A stretch of DNA of 64,000 bases from Beroe ovata (lineage: Eukaryota > Ctenophora > Nuda > Beroida > Beroidae): NCBI GenBank assembly GCA_946803715.1, contig CAMPET010000025.1:3782-67781 (forward strand). Reading direction: 5' to 3'. The translations under genes and the position numbers were made by a program. Each line of letters opens with the position of its first letter. Positions within the stretch are counted from its first letter, which is position 1. This document shows positions 11,795-25,300 of the stretch, in pieces. The notes beneath the pieces are model-generated. The model was not told where the DNA came from and searched no databases. It saw only the letters and a program-made list of their open reading frames with translations.

Positions 11795-14700
11795 TTATTT
11801 CAACTTTTTCTTAAACTGAAAGGCCGCCAGTCTGTTCTTAGTCTGATCTGATGCCTCGCCAGAAGCACGTTCACCCAGTTTTTTGCTCTTACAGGGTTGT
11901 TTCTCTTCTGAATCCGAGTCTGAACTCGGTCCTCGTTTGCTAGTCCGTACATTCTCCTTGTTGTTAATAACAACATCAGTTTCTCTGTTGTCAATGACAA
12001 CACCGGTCCCACTGTCCTCAGTGACAACACTCTTTTCACTGTCCTCAGTGACAACACTCTTTTCACTGTCCTCAGTGACAACACTCTTTTCACTGTTGTC
12101 AGTGACAACACCAGTCGCATTGTTGTCTGGTTCACCAATGGCCGGGTCCTCCAATACACCATTACCAGACACGGGCAGCTCTTCTCCTTCAGTAGACGTT
12201 ACCACCTCATTACTTGCATTACTCGCGCCCGGTGTTGTCGAAACACTGGGTGTCTTCCTCGTGAAACTATTCGTCAGACAAACACTCGGCTCACTGTTCG
12301 TCTTCTCGAGCTCTTTCGCCGCCTCTAGCCACTTCTCCTTCTCTTCCGCAGGCAATCGCCGCCACGTTAGCGGCCCCGATTTTGGGGCGATGCCGGTCTG
12401 TGCCTCAAACCAGAGCGCATATCCCGTCTTCTTCTTCTCCTTGCCGGGTTTTTTACTCAGTTGTTTCCCCGGGTTGGATTTCGTCTTGGTCACGGATTGC
12501 AGCTTTACCTTGCTCCCAAAACTAGTTAACGTCAACCCAAGTGGTTTTTCAGTCATACTCTTTTGCTTAGCGGCTTTCATCTGCTCCTTCTCCATCCCCT
12601 TTGTTTCAATGGAGTCGAGGAATGAAGTGCTCCGCCGTTGAGTGTTCTTCACCTCGTCAGATTTCACTGAGAATGGGTTAGCATCGCTGGGACCGTCCTT
12701 GGCTGCAGGGGAGGGAGGGGTAGGGGAACTTATTGCGTCTGCTGCCGCGTCAGGGGGAGTCTTGGTGGAGAGACGGAGAGGTGCAACAGTCTCATCAATG
12801 TGGGATACTCGCTTTCTTGTTGCTGACACAGGAGCTACAGCGGCGCTCTGAAATTGTAGCATGGAGTTAGAATATTGATATCTGAGGGGAATATGGTAGA
12901 TAGCTATCGGATTCTATGTATTGGAATTAGGAATATTGTGCCCCTGGAGAATATGCGTTGTCTGTTTCGCGGAGTAACTTACGTTTGACGGGCGACCCGT
13001 AGGTTCCTTGGTGTCAATGAACGGAGCGGGAGTGTATGCCACATCTGTAACCTCGTAAATATCGTCCTCATCTTCAGACCTCTGAAAACATCTGTTACAC
13101 ACTGAAGCCCACTCGGTAGTGAACCATCCCTCATCACTGTGAAGTGTAAACCATAGGAATTTCACAGTGGAAAAGCCTCCGAGCTTACCTCGTCGTAATT
13201 TCTGAGGAGGTTATTGATTTTTTGTGCCAGGAGGACTCGTCCTGTTTTAGTGGCGTATCTCGATGCCATCTCCAGACTTTGCTTGGTCGGCATCATCTTG
13301 GCAATCTCGAATGCCTTGTAGTCTCTGTTGTTCTTGATTGCCAGTGCCATGAGTTTCAGGAGTAGAGTGACTTCGTCTTTCTCTATAGTTTCAGCCTTGC
13401 ATTCCTGTTTGAAATGCGATCACGAATAGGCAATCGTAGCATCTTTATGACATCACAATACTGACTTTAATGAGGTGTACCTTCTGGAAAGTGGTGAGTT
13501 TGTTGAGATCGTATGAATTCACAAAGTTGAGGACACGTTTCTGCTCGAGATCAGTCCTCTCGCTGCCCGCGTCACAGAGAGGGGCAGAGTGGGGCACGAC
13601 ACAGACCACAGGCCGGGGCGAGACCCCTGGATACGTCACACCTTTGCACAGGACACACTTCACTGCTTCTTCCGTGGCTGACACTAGCCAGTACGTGTCG
13701 GAAATGTTGCGTTTCCCCACCCTCATATCTGTCAGCGGGACCCACATGAGGCCCCCCTGAGGGAGCAGGGACCTCAACACTCCCTCACTGTCGTACACCT
13801 GAGTTGGAAAAGGGGATGAGGTTGGTGAAATCTCAGATCACAAAACACTGCACAAGTATGCTGTCTGACAGCAGAAGTGACCAACAAACCAATGGCAGTG
13901 CTCCTGGTGTGAACCCTATCCAAGTTAGGGTGGAGTTGGGAGTTATTGGCAGTGGGCCAGAGTGTACTAAGCGCGGTTTCTTGGCATCGTATAGGGAGAG
14001 GGTCAGTGTTGTGCCGCTGTAGTGTGCAACACTCAGCATGTTGTTGTGACACGATAGCGTGACCGGATCTCCTGCGTTGTTTACAATAACAGTCTAATAT
14101 GGCTTTTGAGTGAAAAGTGAAGAGAAAGACCATTATTCCATACAATCAAATTGGAAGCACTGAAGATTTGTGCCATGGTTCAATTGGGATAATTAGTAAT
14201 GATCCCTCCCATCCTTCTCCAACCTGGCAGGGAGAAGATGTGTTGCTGAACACCCCCGAGTGACCACGTCCTGACATAATAGAGGTCTGTAGTCACTGCT
14301 ATGAGTGTGGCAGACACAGACAGAAGAATAGCATTCTCTCCTTTGGGAAGACTAACGTTCCACTCTTTAGATGCAGACCAGGCGGAAAATACGTTAACCA
14401 GCACACTACTGACTCTGCAAACAGAAATGGAGGATTAATGACCATGACCAGCAATGTGGGCATATTCCAGAATCATGATTTCATACCTGGACTTTCCCTC
14501 ATCTCCCGATGTCGCCAGGGCGTATGCAGTCCTGCTGAGCGACCCCAGAGTGTATCCATGAGCGTTAACAATGTGTAGTGGGTGATGCGTGGCTGAATCA
14601 TGGAACTCTGGAAAAACGAGGTGGTATCGGTTAATACCACTTTCACCCTGCTCATGGCAAAACGGTAGGGAAAAATTCTGTAAGCCAATTATAAGCTTCA

Positions 14701-17194
14701 TTGATCAAACTGCCGATCTCACCAATGTTAATGTAGCTGGAGTCATCTTCTTCTCGTGTAGTAATAATCCCAACGTCGTTCCAGACTAGATATCTGTACT
14801 TTAGATGCTCGGGCGATGAAGATACTTGGAAAACTTCCTGTAACTCTGGACCAACGTACACTGCAGCAGATGAGTTTGCCCATCAGACATCAAAAAATTA
14901 AATTATTTTAGTGTGCCAATGCGCGGCATGAGAACGAAATATAGGCGGGAAAATAATTGGATTTTAGCGCGCGCGTACTCATAACTATGTCGTGCGGATT
15001 TCGCGCCCTACGTTTGCAGGAGATGTTTTTCGTGACTTGTGACAAGCCGCGCCGCAAATTTAAGCATCCCATAAGTACGTGCGCGTTGCGAGCGTTTTCG
15101 CGAATTCTTCACAATTCACGTAGAACTCAGTCAGAAGATCCTCTGAAACCACCACAAAAGTGCTCAGGTATTTTCTATCCTATCAAGTTGGTCTGATCTA
15201 CTTATTTAGACCATCCGATATGTCTCCTGTCTCGAGGTGGGTCGAATCTCATATTCTCATGGCAGAGTGATCTAGATATGGCATGGGGTCTAGATATTAG
15301 AATAGGAATGAAATAGAGGATATTTAGATTCCTGTGTTAGTTGACGCTAAGTCACATAGTTATGGATTGTTTGACGGTGCCTATTCATGCCGTATTGAAA
15401 TAGACCTAGTGTGTGTAGTGTTTCAAGTGTATGGAAGGCACGAAAAGTGTGACAAATATAGGACTTGGTGTTAGCANTGTGTATAGCTCTTACCTCTTCG
15501 GCTTTTGTAGAAGTAATGACGTCATTGGCAATGTCAGATGGTGTATTATCAAGGTAATTCGTACATTCTCTCCACTTGCCTTTTAAATCACCCACTAGGA
15601 ACCTGTATTCCTGTGTGAATATTGAATTCATTGAGAGAGCCAAACTTTGTAGTTCTCAAACTCGGAGAATGAGAAAATGTGTGTTTCACGCGCAGTAAAT
15701 TAACTCAGTCACTCACTGTTGGATGCACAGCTATAGAGGAAGGAGTAGAGACACACTTGAGGGTAGAGTTGAGAGTGTGTGTACTGAGGTTCCAAATGAA
15801 GATTTCCCCATTCTTACATCCAACAATCACATATCTGGTTTAGCACGATATAACATTGGAATCGGTACATACCATGAACAAATCGATTATAATATGTGCT
15901 GTTTCATGAACACTCACTTCTGACAGTGAGATATCTCCAACTCTAAGATAGTCTTCATATTCCCGTTTTTCAGAACAGATAACTCAGTCCAATTATCGCT
16001 AGAGTAGATAACAACCTGTGGCGATTGTTAATAGCACAATATCTTACAAAGTTTCAAGTTGAGTAAAATTGTGTGCTCTGCGGAACCATTTGTCTATGTT
16101 TAGGTTATGGCTGACAGAGTACGGCTATGGTTTTTTCCAACAAACAGAACAAACTCTATTTGAATACATATTCCCACCTCATTTTCCAAAGCCACAAGGA
16201 GATTTTCCATTTTATCAAATTTGACAGCTCCCCGGACTCTAGACAAATCAACATCATTGCTTTTGGGGAATATGTTCAGTGTTTTGATGCACTCTCTTGA
16301 AGAAGCATCCCATACTCTCAGAGTGCCATCACAGCTTGAACTAGCGAAGTATTTCCTGCCTAGATACAGTTTGTGTTACAATCTTTCCACCAACACATAA
16401 AAAATGTTCAATTTGTCTATCTTAAGTGCTTACCAAATGCGGTTCTGAGAATAGGTGCATCATGTCCTCGTACAGTCCACTGTTCTTCACTGGACAAATC
16501 TGTGAGGCGATATGTAGAACTGCATCAATCATGAGTTTGGAAAATGGTATCACTCAACCCATGGCATGGACTGACACATTGTAATTACGTAAAAACAGTG
16601 CCTATTTTAGAAGGCCTAGAAAGGAACAGTTTGGTTTTTCATGCACATAACACACTGATTTTTATGGTCTGCTTTGTGAAAACCTCCCACAAATGGCTAA
16701 TTTTGATTAACTGATAAACATACCAGTTATTTTCAGGATGAACTCTCCGCTACCAGCAAGTATCTGAGTCTTGTCAAAATTGAGAGAAATGTGGGTAATG
16801 TTTCCAGCGAATTTACCAAGGAATCCTGATTTGTTACCATCTGGGAAGCCCCATTTCTGTAATGACCATCCCTCAGAAGCAACTGCCACGTAATCATCCC
16901 ATTGAAGAATGTTTGATATGTTGAATGCATCGACAAAGAATGTGTGTTCAGGTGCCTGTATAAGGTCATGTGAAGGTATATTCAAGGTTAGGCAAGTTGT
17001 AGTAAGTAGCATACCATACTGAAGAATAGTAGATGAATCAATATTGATTATAATCATACATCAGTATTGTCCATTCCAGATAAGATGTTTATGTTTCCTT
17101 CAGATCCCCCAGTTATAAATTTAGATCCATCTGAACTGTAGCAGACAGCAACATGGCCTTCATCATGGCCACCAAATGCACCACTGAAGACCAT
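11795..17194 (-). CDS. WDHD1: WDHD1 / And-1 / Ctf4, replisome adaptor with WD40, SepB and HMG domains
   Basis: WDHD1 links the CMG helicase to DNA polymerase alpha in the nucleus. The start codon is at 17194 (MVFSGAFGGHDEGHV), with an exon to 17060. The second exon ends near 16724 and has the WD40 segment ITHISLNFDKTQILAGSGEF. Later WD40 exons include WTVRGHDAPIL and DGTLRVWD (about 16180-16515) and CKNGEIFIWNLS (about 15750-15840). The SepB/beta-propeller part follows: YRYLVWNDVGII (near 14800), SKEWNVSLP and LGGVQQHIFSLPGW (14210-14390), LTWIGFTPG (near 13900), SDTYWLVSATEE and VSPRPVVCVVP (13490-13795), and the helical piece MALAIKNNRDYKAF (13190-13350). The last exon, 11795-12847, carries a disordered region and the HMG box (GYALWFEAQTGI ... 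WLEAAKELE). The order matches the family throughout. An n at 15477 lies within the gene, and some intron borders are uncertain. Confidence 0.95.
11975..12115 (-). repeat. 27-base minisatellite inside the WDHD1 coding exon
   Basis: In-frame tandem copies encode the nonapeptide SVVTEDSEK, three nearly identical plus degenerate flanking units (TGVVTDN.., TGVVIDN..). They sit in the low-complexity region after the HMG box. A 27-base period keeps the frame, so copy number may vary between individuals without harm. Confidence 0.85.
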
Positions 17195-19345
17195 TTATTC
17201 TGTCCTACTAGGAAAGTAAATTGAATCTAGGGTCATATGAAATCAATTCAAGCTTACACAAATGAACACCAGGAAATCTTCCCTTTAATGATGGTCACAT
17301 AAATATAATTCACAGTCTCTAACAGGCACAAACAGTAATACAGTTTAACAATTTCATATCTTGGAATTAATCAAATAATACTTCCATCATACACATGGGT
17401 GATGGTCGCCTCACTCAGGCATCACCAGTCACCAGTCATCATCTGTCAAAGTTAAAAGTTGAAAGTATTGACCTGAAACTGCACTTACCAATGCTGTACT
17501 GGAAACTTGCACAATTCAACTAGTAAGAATAATATGAAAATTTTTCCTTTCGTGGCATTTCTCATATCTAAAGCTTATCTGCCATCATTGCAATTCAATA
17601 TCCAATTCAATATCCATTATCCATGAATCCGCGAAATAGATCGCCATAATCGGTAATCATAATATTGCAATGCATTGAAGGCGTGGCGTGCATCGAGTTA
17701 CGTACGGCAAAAAACTTTTACAGCACACGTTTCACACACACGTTGAAGATAAACAACACGTTCGAGTAATAAAAATTCGCTTTCAATAATGAATAATTTT
17801 ATATGCACATTTAATTGAGTTAGTAAGTTACGAAAAATCAATTTCAGCCACGCCGCGCGCATATTTTTGTTCAATGTAATTTGTAATTGAATTAATCGCA
17901 CGTTTATTATATGCAATGTTTTTGCACATGCACAGCGTCAACAGAATATTCTGTGCGTGCGCGCGATTTCGTGTTTTCTCACGACTCACCAGATCTGATT
18001 ACATTACAAAATTAAATAGGGGCGCGCTTGTCAGATGTTGCCTGACCTGTTTCTCGCGCGCGCGCGCCTTTTGAACCGGCCTTCGATGAAAGCGCGCCGC
18101 GCCGCGCGCGAGAGACAGAAGTCGAATAAAATCTGGCTTGCCTAATGTTATTTGTCAACTGTTTCATGCGCGTGCGCGTGAAATAGTTGACAGATAACAT
18201 CCGGCAATAATTCACAATTATGATTGGTCAATGATTGAAGATGCAAAATTCGATTTCAAAAAATGTATTCGCAATTTGAACACCCCGAAAGCTGAAACAG
18301 GTAGGTACTAAGTATTATATTGGAGTGATGATGCCTGCACACCACTTATCTTGGTGTGTGGTGAGTTTCTTAGATCTTGCTGCTCACTGCAATGTTTAAC
18401 TAAAGTGTTCTTTTTTGTGTTAAAATGCACAGTTGGAGAAAGTCTTGCAGATTGATGTCTCAAAAGAATCTTTCTTTTCTGAAATATATCTCTTAATAAT
18501 AATAAATTGAAATTTATAAACACTGCTTATATAAAGACTAGCTTATACTCAGCAGTGTTGAACCATAAAGAAACCTAGGAAGGCAACAAAGAAATTCTAA
18601 CGATCAAAAGAGTAGTGCCCTTCATATCTATCATCTGAGTGGTGACCAGGCCCAGAAAACTAGTAAAGAAAATGACAAGTGATATTTTATGTTATGAAAG
18701 CACAAACGGCTGAGAAATTACTTTGTCAGTTTGATAGTTTCTGAATTTGAAAGATTAAATAGGTAGTTAATGTAATCAAGTAGGTAATGTAAGAAGTAGG
18801 TAATGTAATCAATCAATACATATCAGTTGAATTATTTACTTGACAGTATATGCAGATTTATTGAAAATAAATTTGGTGATTGCATGATTCACATATCTTA
18901 ATATTGATGTCGAAATCACCCCATCGAACCTCCTGCTTATTAACAAGGTTGGGCGGCAGTCTTGCTGGACGCATGGAGGCTTCTCCTGTGCACAAAGATA
19001 AGGGTGTGTTTATCCTGAATAGCCACAGCCACTCAATCTGCCAGGGATATCCTGAGCTAAAATCAGCCAGCAGGCTTCGCACAGCCAACTGACAGCACCC
19101 TTGAAAACAGACAGCTATGCAAATCAAGCTTGCCTGGTAATTGAGTCAATGATCAGTCAATTGTACCATCTTCCTTCCTCTAGCTGGTCTGGCTAAACTG
19201 TAATAACTATATTTCCAATGATAGAGTTTCAACTGGGCTCATTGGGTAAATTCCAGCCTCGGATAAATGCCTGGGACATGTTATTTTCAGTGTCATTTTG
19301 AGTTGTTGTTTAAGTTGATTAACAATATCTTACCTGAATGTAGTG
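17195..19345. other. Intergenic interval between WDHD1 and CFAP53, with a GC-rich foldback at 18025-18205
   Basis: WDHD1 and CFAP53 are divergently transcribed from either side. The only strong structure is a foldback at about 18025-18205: a CAGATGTTGCCTGACC arm and a TTTCTCGCGCGCG core, then the complementary half CGCGCGAGAGACAG. Related copies occur at 34.4-35.0 kb and 44.6-44.8 kb. A frame on the minus strand at 18858-19127 looks protein-like but matches no family I know. Confidence 0.6.
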
Positions 19346-22300
19346 ATGTTGTTGAACAAGAGAAGAACCAGAGAACACCATGGACCAACACCTCATTCAG
19401 TTGCAATTGTATGTATAATCCATCATCATGCTATTTCCATGACTGAGGATACATAGAACCCAAGAACAATTGTGAAAATAAATGCCCAAGACAACTTCCA
19501 ATATCCAGCCTCTATATTAACTTTACCTTACCAGATTGCAAAACCATGCCACAAGAAGCCACCAGATAGTCTAATCCTAGAGCGAAGGAAAAAAGATGAA
19601 CAGAGACTCAAAGTGCAGGAAGAAGTTATGCAACAGAAACACCAAGATCTGAAGGTTAACAATAGAATTCCACAAAGTAACAAATGATTGCATGGATGTT
19701 GTTTGTGATACCAATATGTTTCCACATTGTAATTATCCATTCTTGTAACAGACCCAGTGGGAAAAGGAGACTGACGTGAGGATTCAGAAAAATACTGTGA
19801 AGAGACGTGTGGAGAGCATTCTTAAACAGGAGAGTTTTGATCTGGAGCAGCGCAGAGAAAAGTTAGTGTTATCCTACCTATGTCATGATTCCTTTGTTGT
19901 TGCTTAGGCATAGCAAAACATAGGCATAGCAAAGGCTCATCATGAATGGTTTTTCGCAAGAACGTTATATGGCAGATTAAGAAGCTGATAAACTCTTTAG
20001 GTTGCGAGAACTCCTTGATGCAGAAGAAGAGCAGTATATAACTGAGATAGAAGCTTCCCAAGAGACAACACTAGAACGCCAAGCTAAGATGAGGGCCCGA
20101 GCTAAAGAACTGAGAGAAAAGAGAGAACAGGAGAGACAGGCTATTGTACAGGAAAAACTTGACATAAGATGGAGGTGAGAAATCAACCTTACTTATGGAT
20201 AAGTGCTGGATCTTCTTATCTTGAACCATTCATTTGACATATATCTTAGGGAAGAGTGTGATGAACTGAGACCAATTCTGGCTAGAAAGCACCAGAATGA
20301 GGTATTCTCAGAGCGTGCCAAGCAAATTGAAATCGCAAATCTTACCAAGGAGAGGGAGAAGGAAGGTTTGTATCTCAATCCACCCAGCATACTATTCACT
20401 GACCATTGACCAGTGATGTATGTCAGTTCCCCAATCCCCGCATACTATCCCCTGACCAGTTTTGTATCTCAATCCACCGCATGCTATTCACTGACCATTG
20501 ACCAGTGATGTATGTCAGTTCCCCGCATACTATCCCCTGACCAGTTTTTTATCTCAATCCACCGCATGCTATTCACTGACCATTGACCAGTGATGTATGT
20601 CAGTTCCCCGCATACTATCCCCTGACCAGTTTTGTATCTCAATCCACCGCATGCTATTCACTGACCATTGACCAGTGATGTATGTCAGTTCCCCGCATAC
20701 TATCCCCTGACCAGCTTTGTATCCCAATCCACCCAGCATGCTATTCACTGTGTATGTTTACCCCGACTGACTCTATATTTCGCCCCACAGAGGAGAACAT
20801 GTATGCCGCACTATGGGAGAGTGACAGGATCATGAAGATGGAAAGAGAGGAGAGGGAATGTGCTGCCGCAATTCAGCGTAACAAAGACTGCCTCACTGTA
20901 AGTTATGAATGATGCACGGATATTCCGGCTAAACTGTGTATTTTCTGACTATCGTGGTGATGAAACAAAGGAAACACATTTATTGTCGATCATATGATGC
21001 CAATACAGTCCGTTGCGTCGATGATAGATTTAGATGGTCATTGCTCCTATGTGTATGTTTCCTCCAACCAGGTTCTTGAGAAGCAGTTAGCCGCTATCAG
21101 ACTGCAGCAAGAGAATGCTCAGAATCTCAAAGAAGAAGAAGCAAGGCTGATGGAAGAAGAGAAGAAGCAAAGGGAAGCAGAGGAGATGAATCTACTCCAG
21201 GTTAGATCATGTTGACTATCTACCTATCTGTAGCAATGTTAATGTGTCAAACCCCCAGTTTTATACAACAAGTATAACCTGGATCAAAACGTGTATTTTG
21301 AATTTCGATGTCAATGTATTTGACCGCAACTTTTACTGTCAAGGCATCAACTTTTCTAGCTTAGTACTTTTCATACCGCTAGTTTTGTTTTACAAAGCTC
21401 ATAACTTGCTTGCTGATAATCAACGTTATCGTCTACAAGCTCTCGGTGGCAACTAGCTACGTGATTGACTCATAGAACTAGGAGTTAACAAGATCGTTAC
21501 TATGGCAACATGAAACCCGCTGAGATAATTGCTGTGATCAAGGAGAAAGCGACTCGGATACGGGATGTTGACCATGAGGTCGAGGCAGTCCTGTCAGCAC
21601 AGCAGGTTACATCGTCTACTACTCTCCCCTTGGAACGGAGGGTCAGATCAGTCTCTGTGGAGGAACTACTCGGAGATTTCGTGGAGCTGAGACCGATCCT
21701 CTGTCTCAAATTCATAGCGGCTGCTCTTCTGTTCCTAGCACTACCCCTCATATACGATAACATGCTGTTCGCACAGACTGTGGATTACACTGCCTGGAGA
21801 TGCGTGGATGAGGGCAGTGGGAAATGTAGTGTTGTGACAAATCGGGGACTGACACATAACAAGGAAGTGTTCTGTGGTTTGAACCCCCTTCATACAGTTC
21901 CTAGTGAGTTTTACACTCCCGGCAGTAAGGAGAGCACTGCTAATCTCAGTGCAGTTTTCATCAGAGATGTCAACTTCACTTGGACATCAGGTGCTGAAAC
22001 CTATTTCGGTATCAGGTTGGGTTTTTACTGTGAGAATGAGAAGTCTGGCTACATGGACATGATATATTTCGGTATGCTGATCACTGGGGTTTTATCAGGC
22101 CTTCTGATCGATAAATTAGGTCGGAAACCGCCACTCATCATTTCCGGCACTCTGGGTTACCTGTTACTCCTGGTCATGATATTTGTGCGGGAGTACAGCG
22201 GTTTGGCAGTGATCCAAGTCCTGTACGGTATTGTGTATACAATGTACATGATAAGTAGTGTTATCTGGCTGTCAGAGAACTTGCCCCGACAATACCGACC

Positions 22301-25300
22301 TCTGCTCTACATCCTATACAGCTCGATGGTGACATTCGGCAGGTTTATATTCGCTGTTCTTGTCACCGAGCTGCCAGATTGGAAAGATGTTACCATTTGT
22401 ATCTTGGTACTCTGTATGGTGTCAAGTTGTGGTGTCCACTTTCTACCAGAAACGCTGCAGTTTCTCCTGTCCCATCATCTGGACTCTGAGGCGGGGAAAG
22501 CATTGACAAAGCTTTCAACAAAGTGGCAGACGTACTCAAAGATTTTCACTCTGAAAACTGACTCCAATCGGTCACATAGGAGTGAAGATAACTTGGGAGC
22601 GCTGTTCACACATAAGAAAGTTGGGTATAGAGTCCTGATTATCCTGTTTTTATGGGGTATAACCCCCCTCACGCTCACCTCTCGCACCCCCCTCACCCCC
22701 TCCCTCACCTTGCCCGTGTATTATGTCATCAGAGCCTCCCTCTGCTGGGTGGTTCAGCTGGGTGTGGTCAGTGCTATTCTCCTTGTCAGATATGAGCGGG
22801 TTTTCCTTGCTATAAGCCTCGTTTTGACAGCTGTATTCAACATGATCGCTCTGCTAGGTTCAGACATAGCTCTGAATTTAGTCGTTCAGGTGCTTTCTGA
22901 GGTATCATTGCTTATCCTGACGTATCTGACTATTGAGGTGGTGCCTATGCCGCAAAGAGGCACAGTGTTGGGACTGGGGTACAGTTTACAAGCCGTCGCC
23001 ACTCTGATCAACTTGAACTACTTCACTTTGAACGGAGACGATGTTATTTTGAGAGTGATTATCACATGTCTCCTCACCCTTGCTTCATTTCTCTGCTTCC
23101 TCCTTCCCGACTTACAGAGCAAATTACACCCAGTGTCGTTCAGCATTGGGGAAGCTAAGAAGACGATAGGTAAGCGCACTATTCTGATAAGTGAGAAGGA
23201 GGTGTATACTTCCACTCCACCCTCAAGTGATCCTGCAGCTGCAGTGGGAGGAGGAGATGGCGCCAGGAAGTCTAGCAGTGACACGGTGTCGCCAGCTGAG
23301 TCTGACTACAGTCCACAGAAAATGAAGTACATTGTGTACAACAAGGCAGATAACGTTGATAGATACATATTCCTTGATAAGGGGAATAGGAGACTGGATA
23401 TAACATTCAATAAGGTGGTACGAGACGTGTATACCACGAAAACGGGGAAAGAGAAGAAGAGAAGATGGGATGAGCATCGTGAGTCGGTATCGTCCGATAG
23501 CTCTCTTGTTATCGTGAATGTGTATAGAGATGAGAGACTGGAGAAGACGTTCCACCAGAAATGCCCCTCTCTAGTGATTGACTACGACTCCGCAGCGAGT
23601 GATATTAGCGATGTTTATGTGGTAGAGGATGCAGCTCTTGCTGAAATGATAGACAAGCGCGGCAGTCCGGTGTACACTGTGCCGGTGAAGAAGAGACGAA
23701 ATCCCCAGAGTTCTGCTACCTACCAGGATATTGTAGCGGAGGGAACGTCATGTGCAGCAACTGCAGGGTCAACCAACCCGTCACCCGATCTATCAGTGAG
23801 GTCAGGTTGCTCGTCATCTGATCCGGGGTCAGCTATCGCCAACATAGAGATGGGGGAAGATGGTGAATCGGATGGTCCATTTGAGATAGTAACTCCCTGC
23901 TCCCTCCACGCCCTGACATCAGTTGAGAGTGGAGAACAGGTGCAGACTATAGAATTATCGTCCGAAGGAGAAGAAGATGAGGAGGAGAGCTCTACTCCGG
24001 AGTTCCGGACTCTGCGGAAATTTAACACCCACATGCAGCTAGCACAAGTAGCAGTACCGTGTGATGGAGAGGGTGGCAGCGATGTGGCGGCATCTGGGAG
24101 TGGTGAAGTGGCACCAGCCAAGTGGCGCAACGTTATGGGTGAAGTTGAGAAGATCTGCAGTGGTGGTGAGAATATTGAGTACATCAGGTACGATACCCCG
24201 ACAACCCTTCCCTCACCTGATTCTGTCCAATCACAGAGTGGTATTTGGCCCCGTGACAGGAATGTGCCAATGAGAATCACGGAGTGGGAGTTCAGTGTGT
24301 TTGATGAATCACCCGTCCATTGGTTCCCTCTCTCCTCATCGGGGATTCAAAATGAGGCATTCGGTAGTTTGAACAGTAGTGTAGATTCTACAGTATAAAG
24401 CACAGATCAAGACTTATTAATAATTATAGATGGGGAATAATATGTTTTGAATATTGTTCAATGTGTAGATGTTCAGTTCTGTCTGTTAATTAAACAACGC
24501 GTGTTTCATTTTCCCCAGCATTATCAATATCCATGATTAGAGTAGACGACTGCTCTACAGATCAAATATACGCAAACCATTCCCTTGCCTAAAACCACCG
24601 TATACTGACGTCACTCTACTCACCAGGTCAAGAGACAACAACAGGCTGAAGCGAGGGATCATCACACTAACCAGATTAAACTGAAGGCTAGACGCCACGC
24701 CAAGGAACTGCAGGGAGAACTCGCTATTGATATGAAGATTTTGGAGACTCTGCTAGAGGAAACCGCCAATGAAAAGGAAGAAGCTGTGAAGCGAAAGGTT
24801 TCAAATACGAGTCACGAGATTTTCCTTTATTTTCGATTGAAATGTGTTTTGGCGATACCTTGACTCAACCGGAATCTTCATACGATAACTTGTTATCTTC
24901 AGAAAGAGATGAACTCTGAAGCACTAGCGTATATGCGATACCTGGACGAGCAAGTTGAGCGTGAGAAGGCTGCAGAGAAAGAGTTGGAGAAACTAATTGA
25001 TGAAGAGGTTTGCACATAAGAAACCGTGTATCATAGTATATCATCATGGCGGCAATTTATCGCCACCATCCTGGCATAAGATATCTACACCGTCGATATC
25101 ATTGATACCTCCAGCTGATACCAAACCTCACTCTAGAATTCTCTATCAGGTGGAGAAACAGTGGTCCAAGCGAGTGAAACAGTGGCAACTTGAGCGGGAA
25201 GCTAGGAGGAAGATGACTGAAGAAATGGTGGTCATCAGGAAACAACAAATCGCTGAAAAATGTAAGAAAGCTACGGGTCACTGATTTCGATACATTCGTG

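Noticed and set aside
11883-12641. 252-residue plus-strand frame
   Set aside because: Antisense to the WDHD1 HMG-box exon.
18858-19127. 89-residue minus-strand frame with plausible composition
   Set aside because: No recognised motif, no splice context, and it lies in the CFAP53/WDHD1 intergenic region; possibly repeat-derived.
23720-24280. 186-residue minus-strand frame
   Set aside because: Shadow of the transporter's low-complexity tail.
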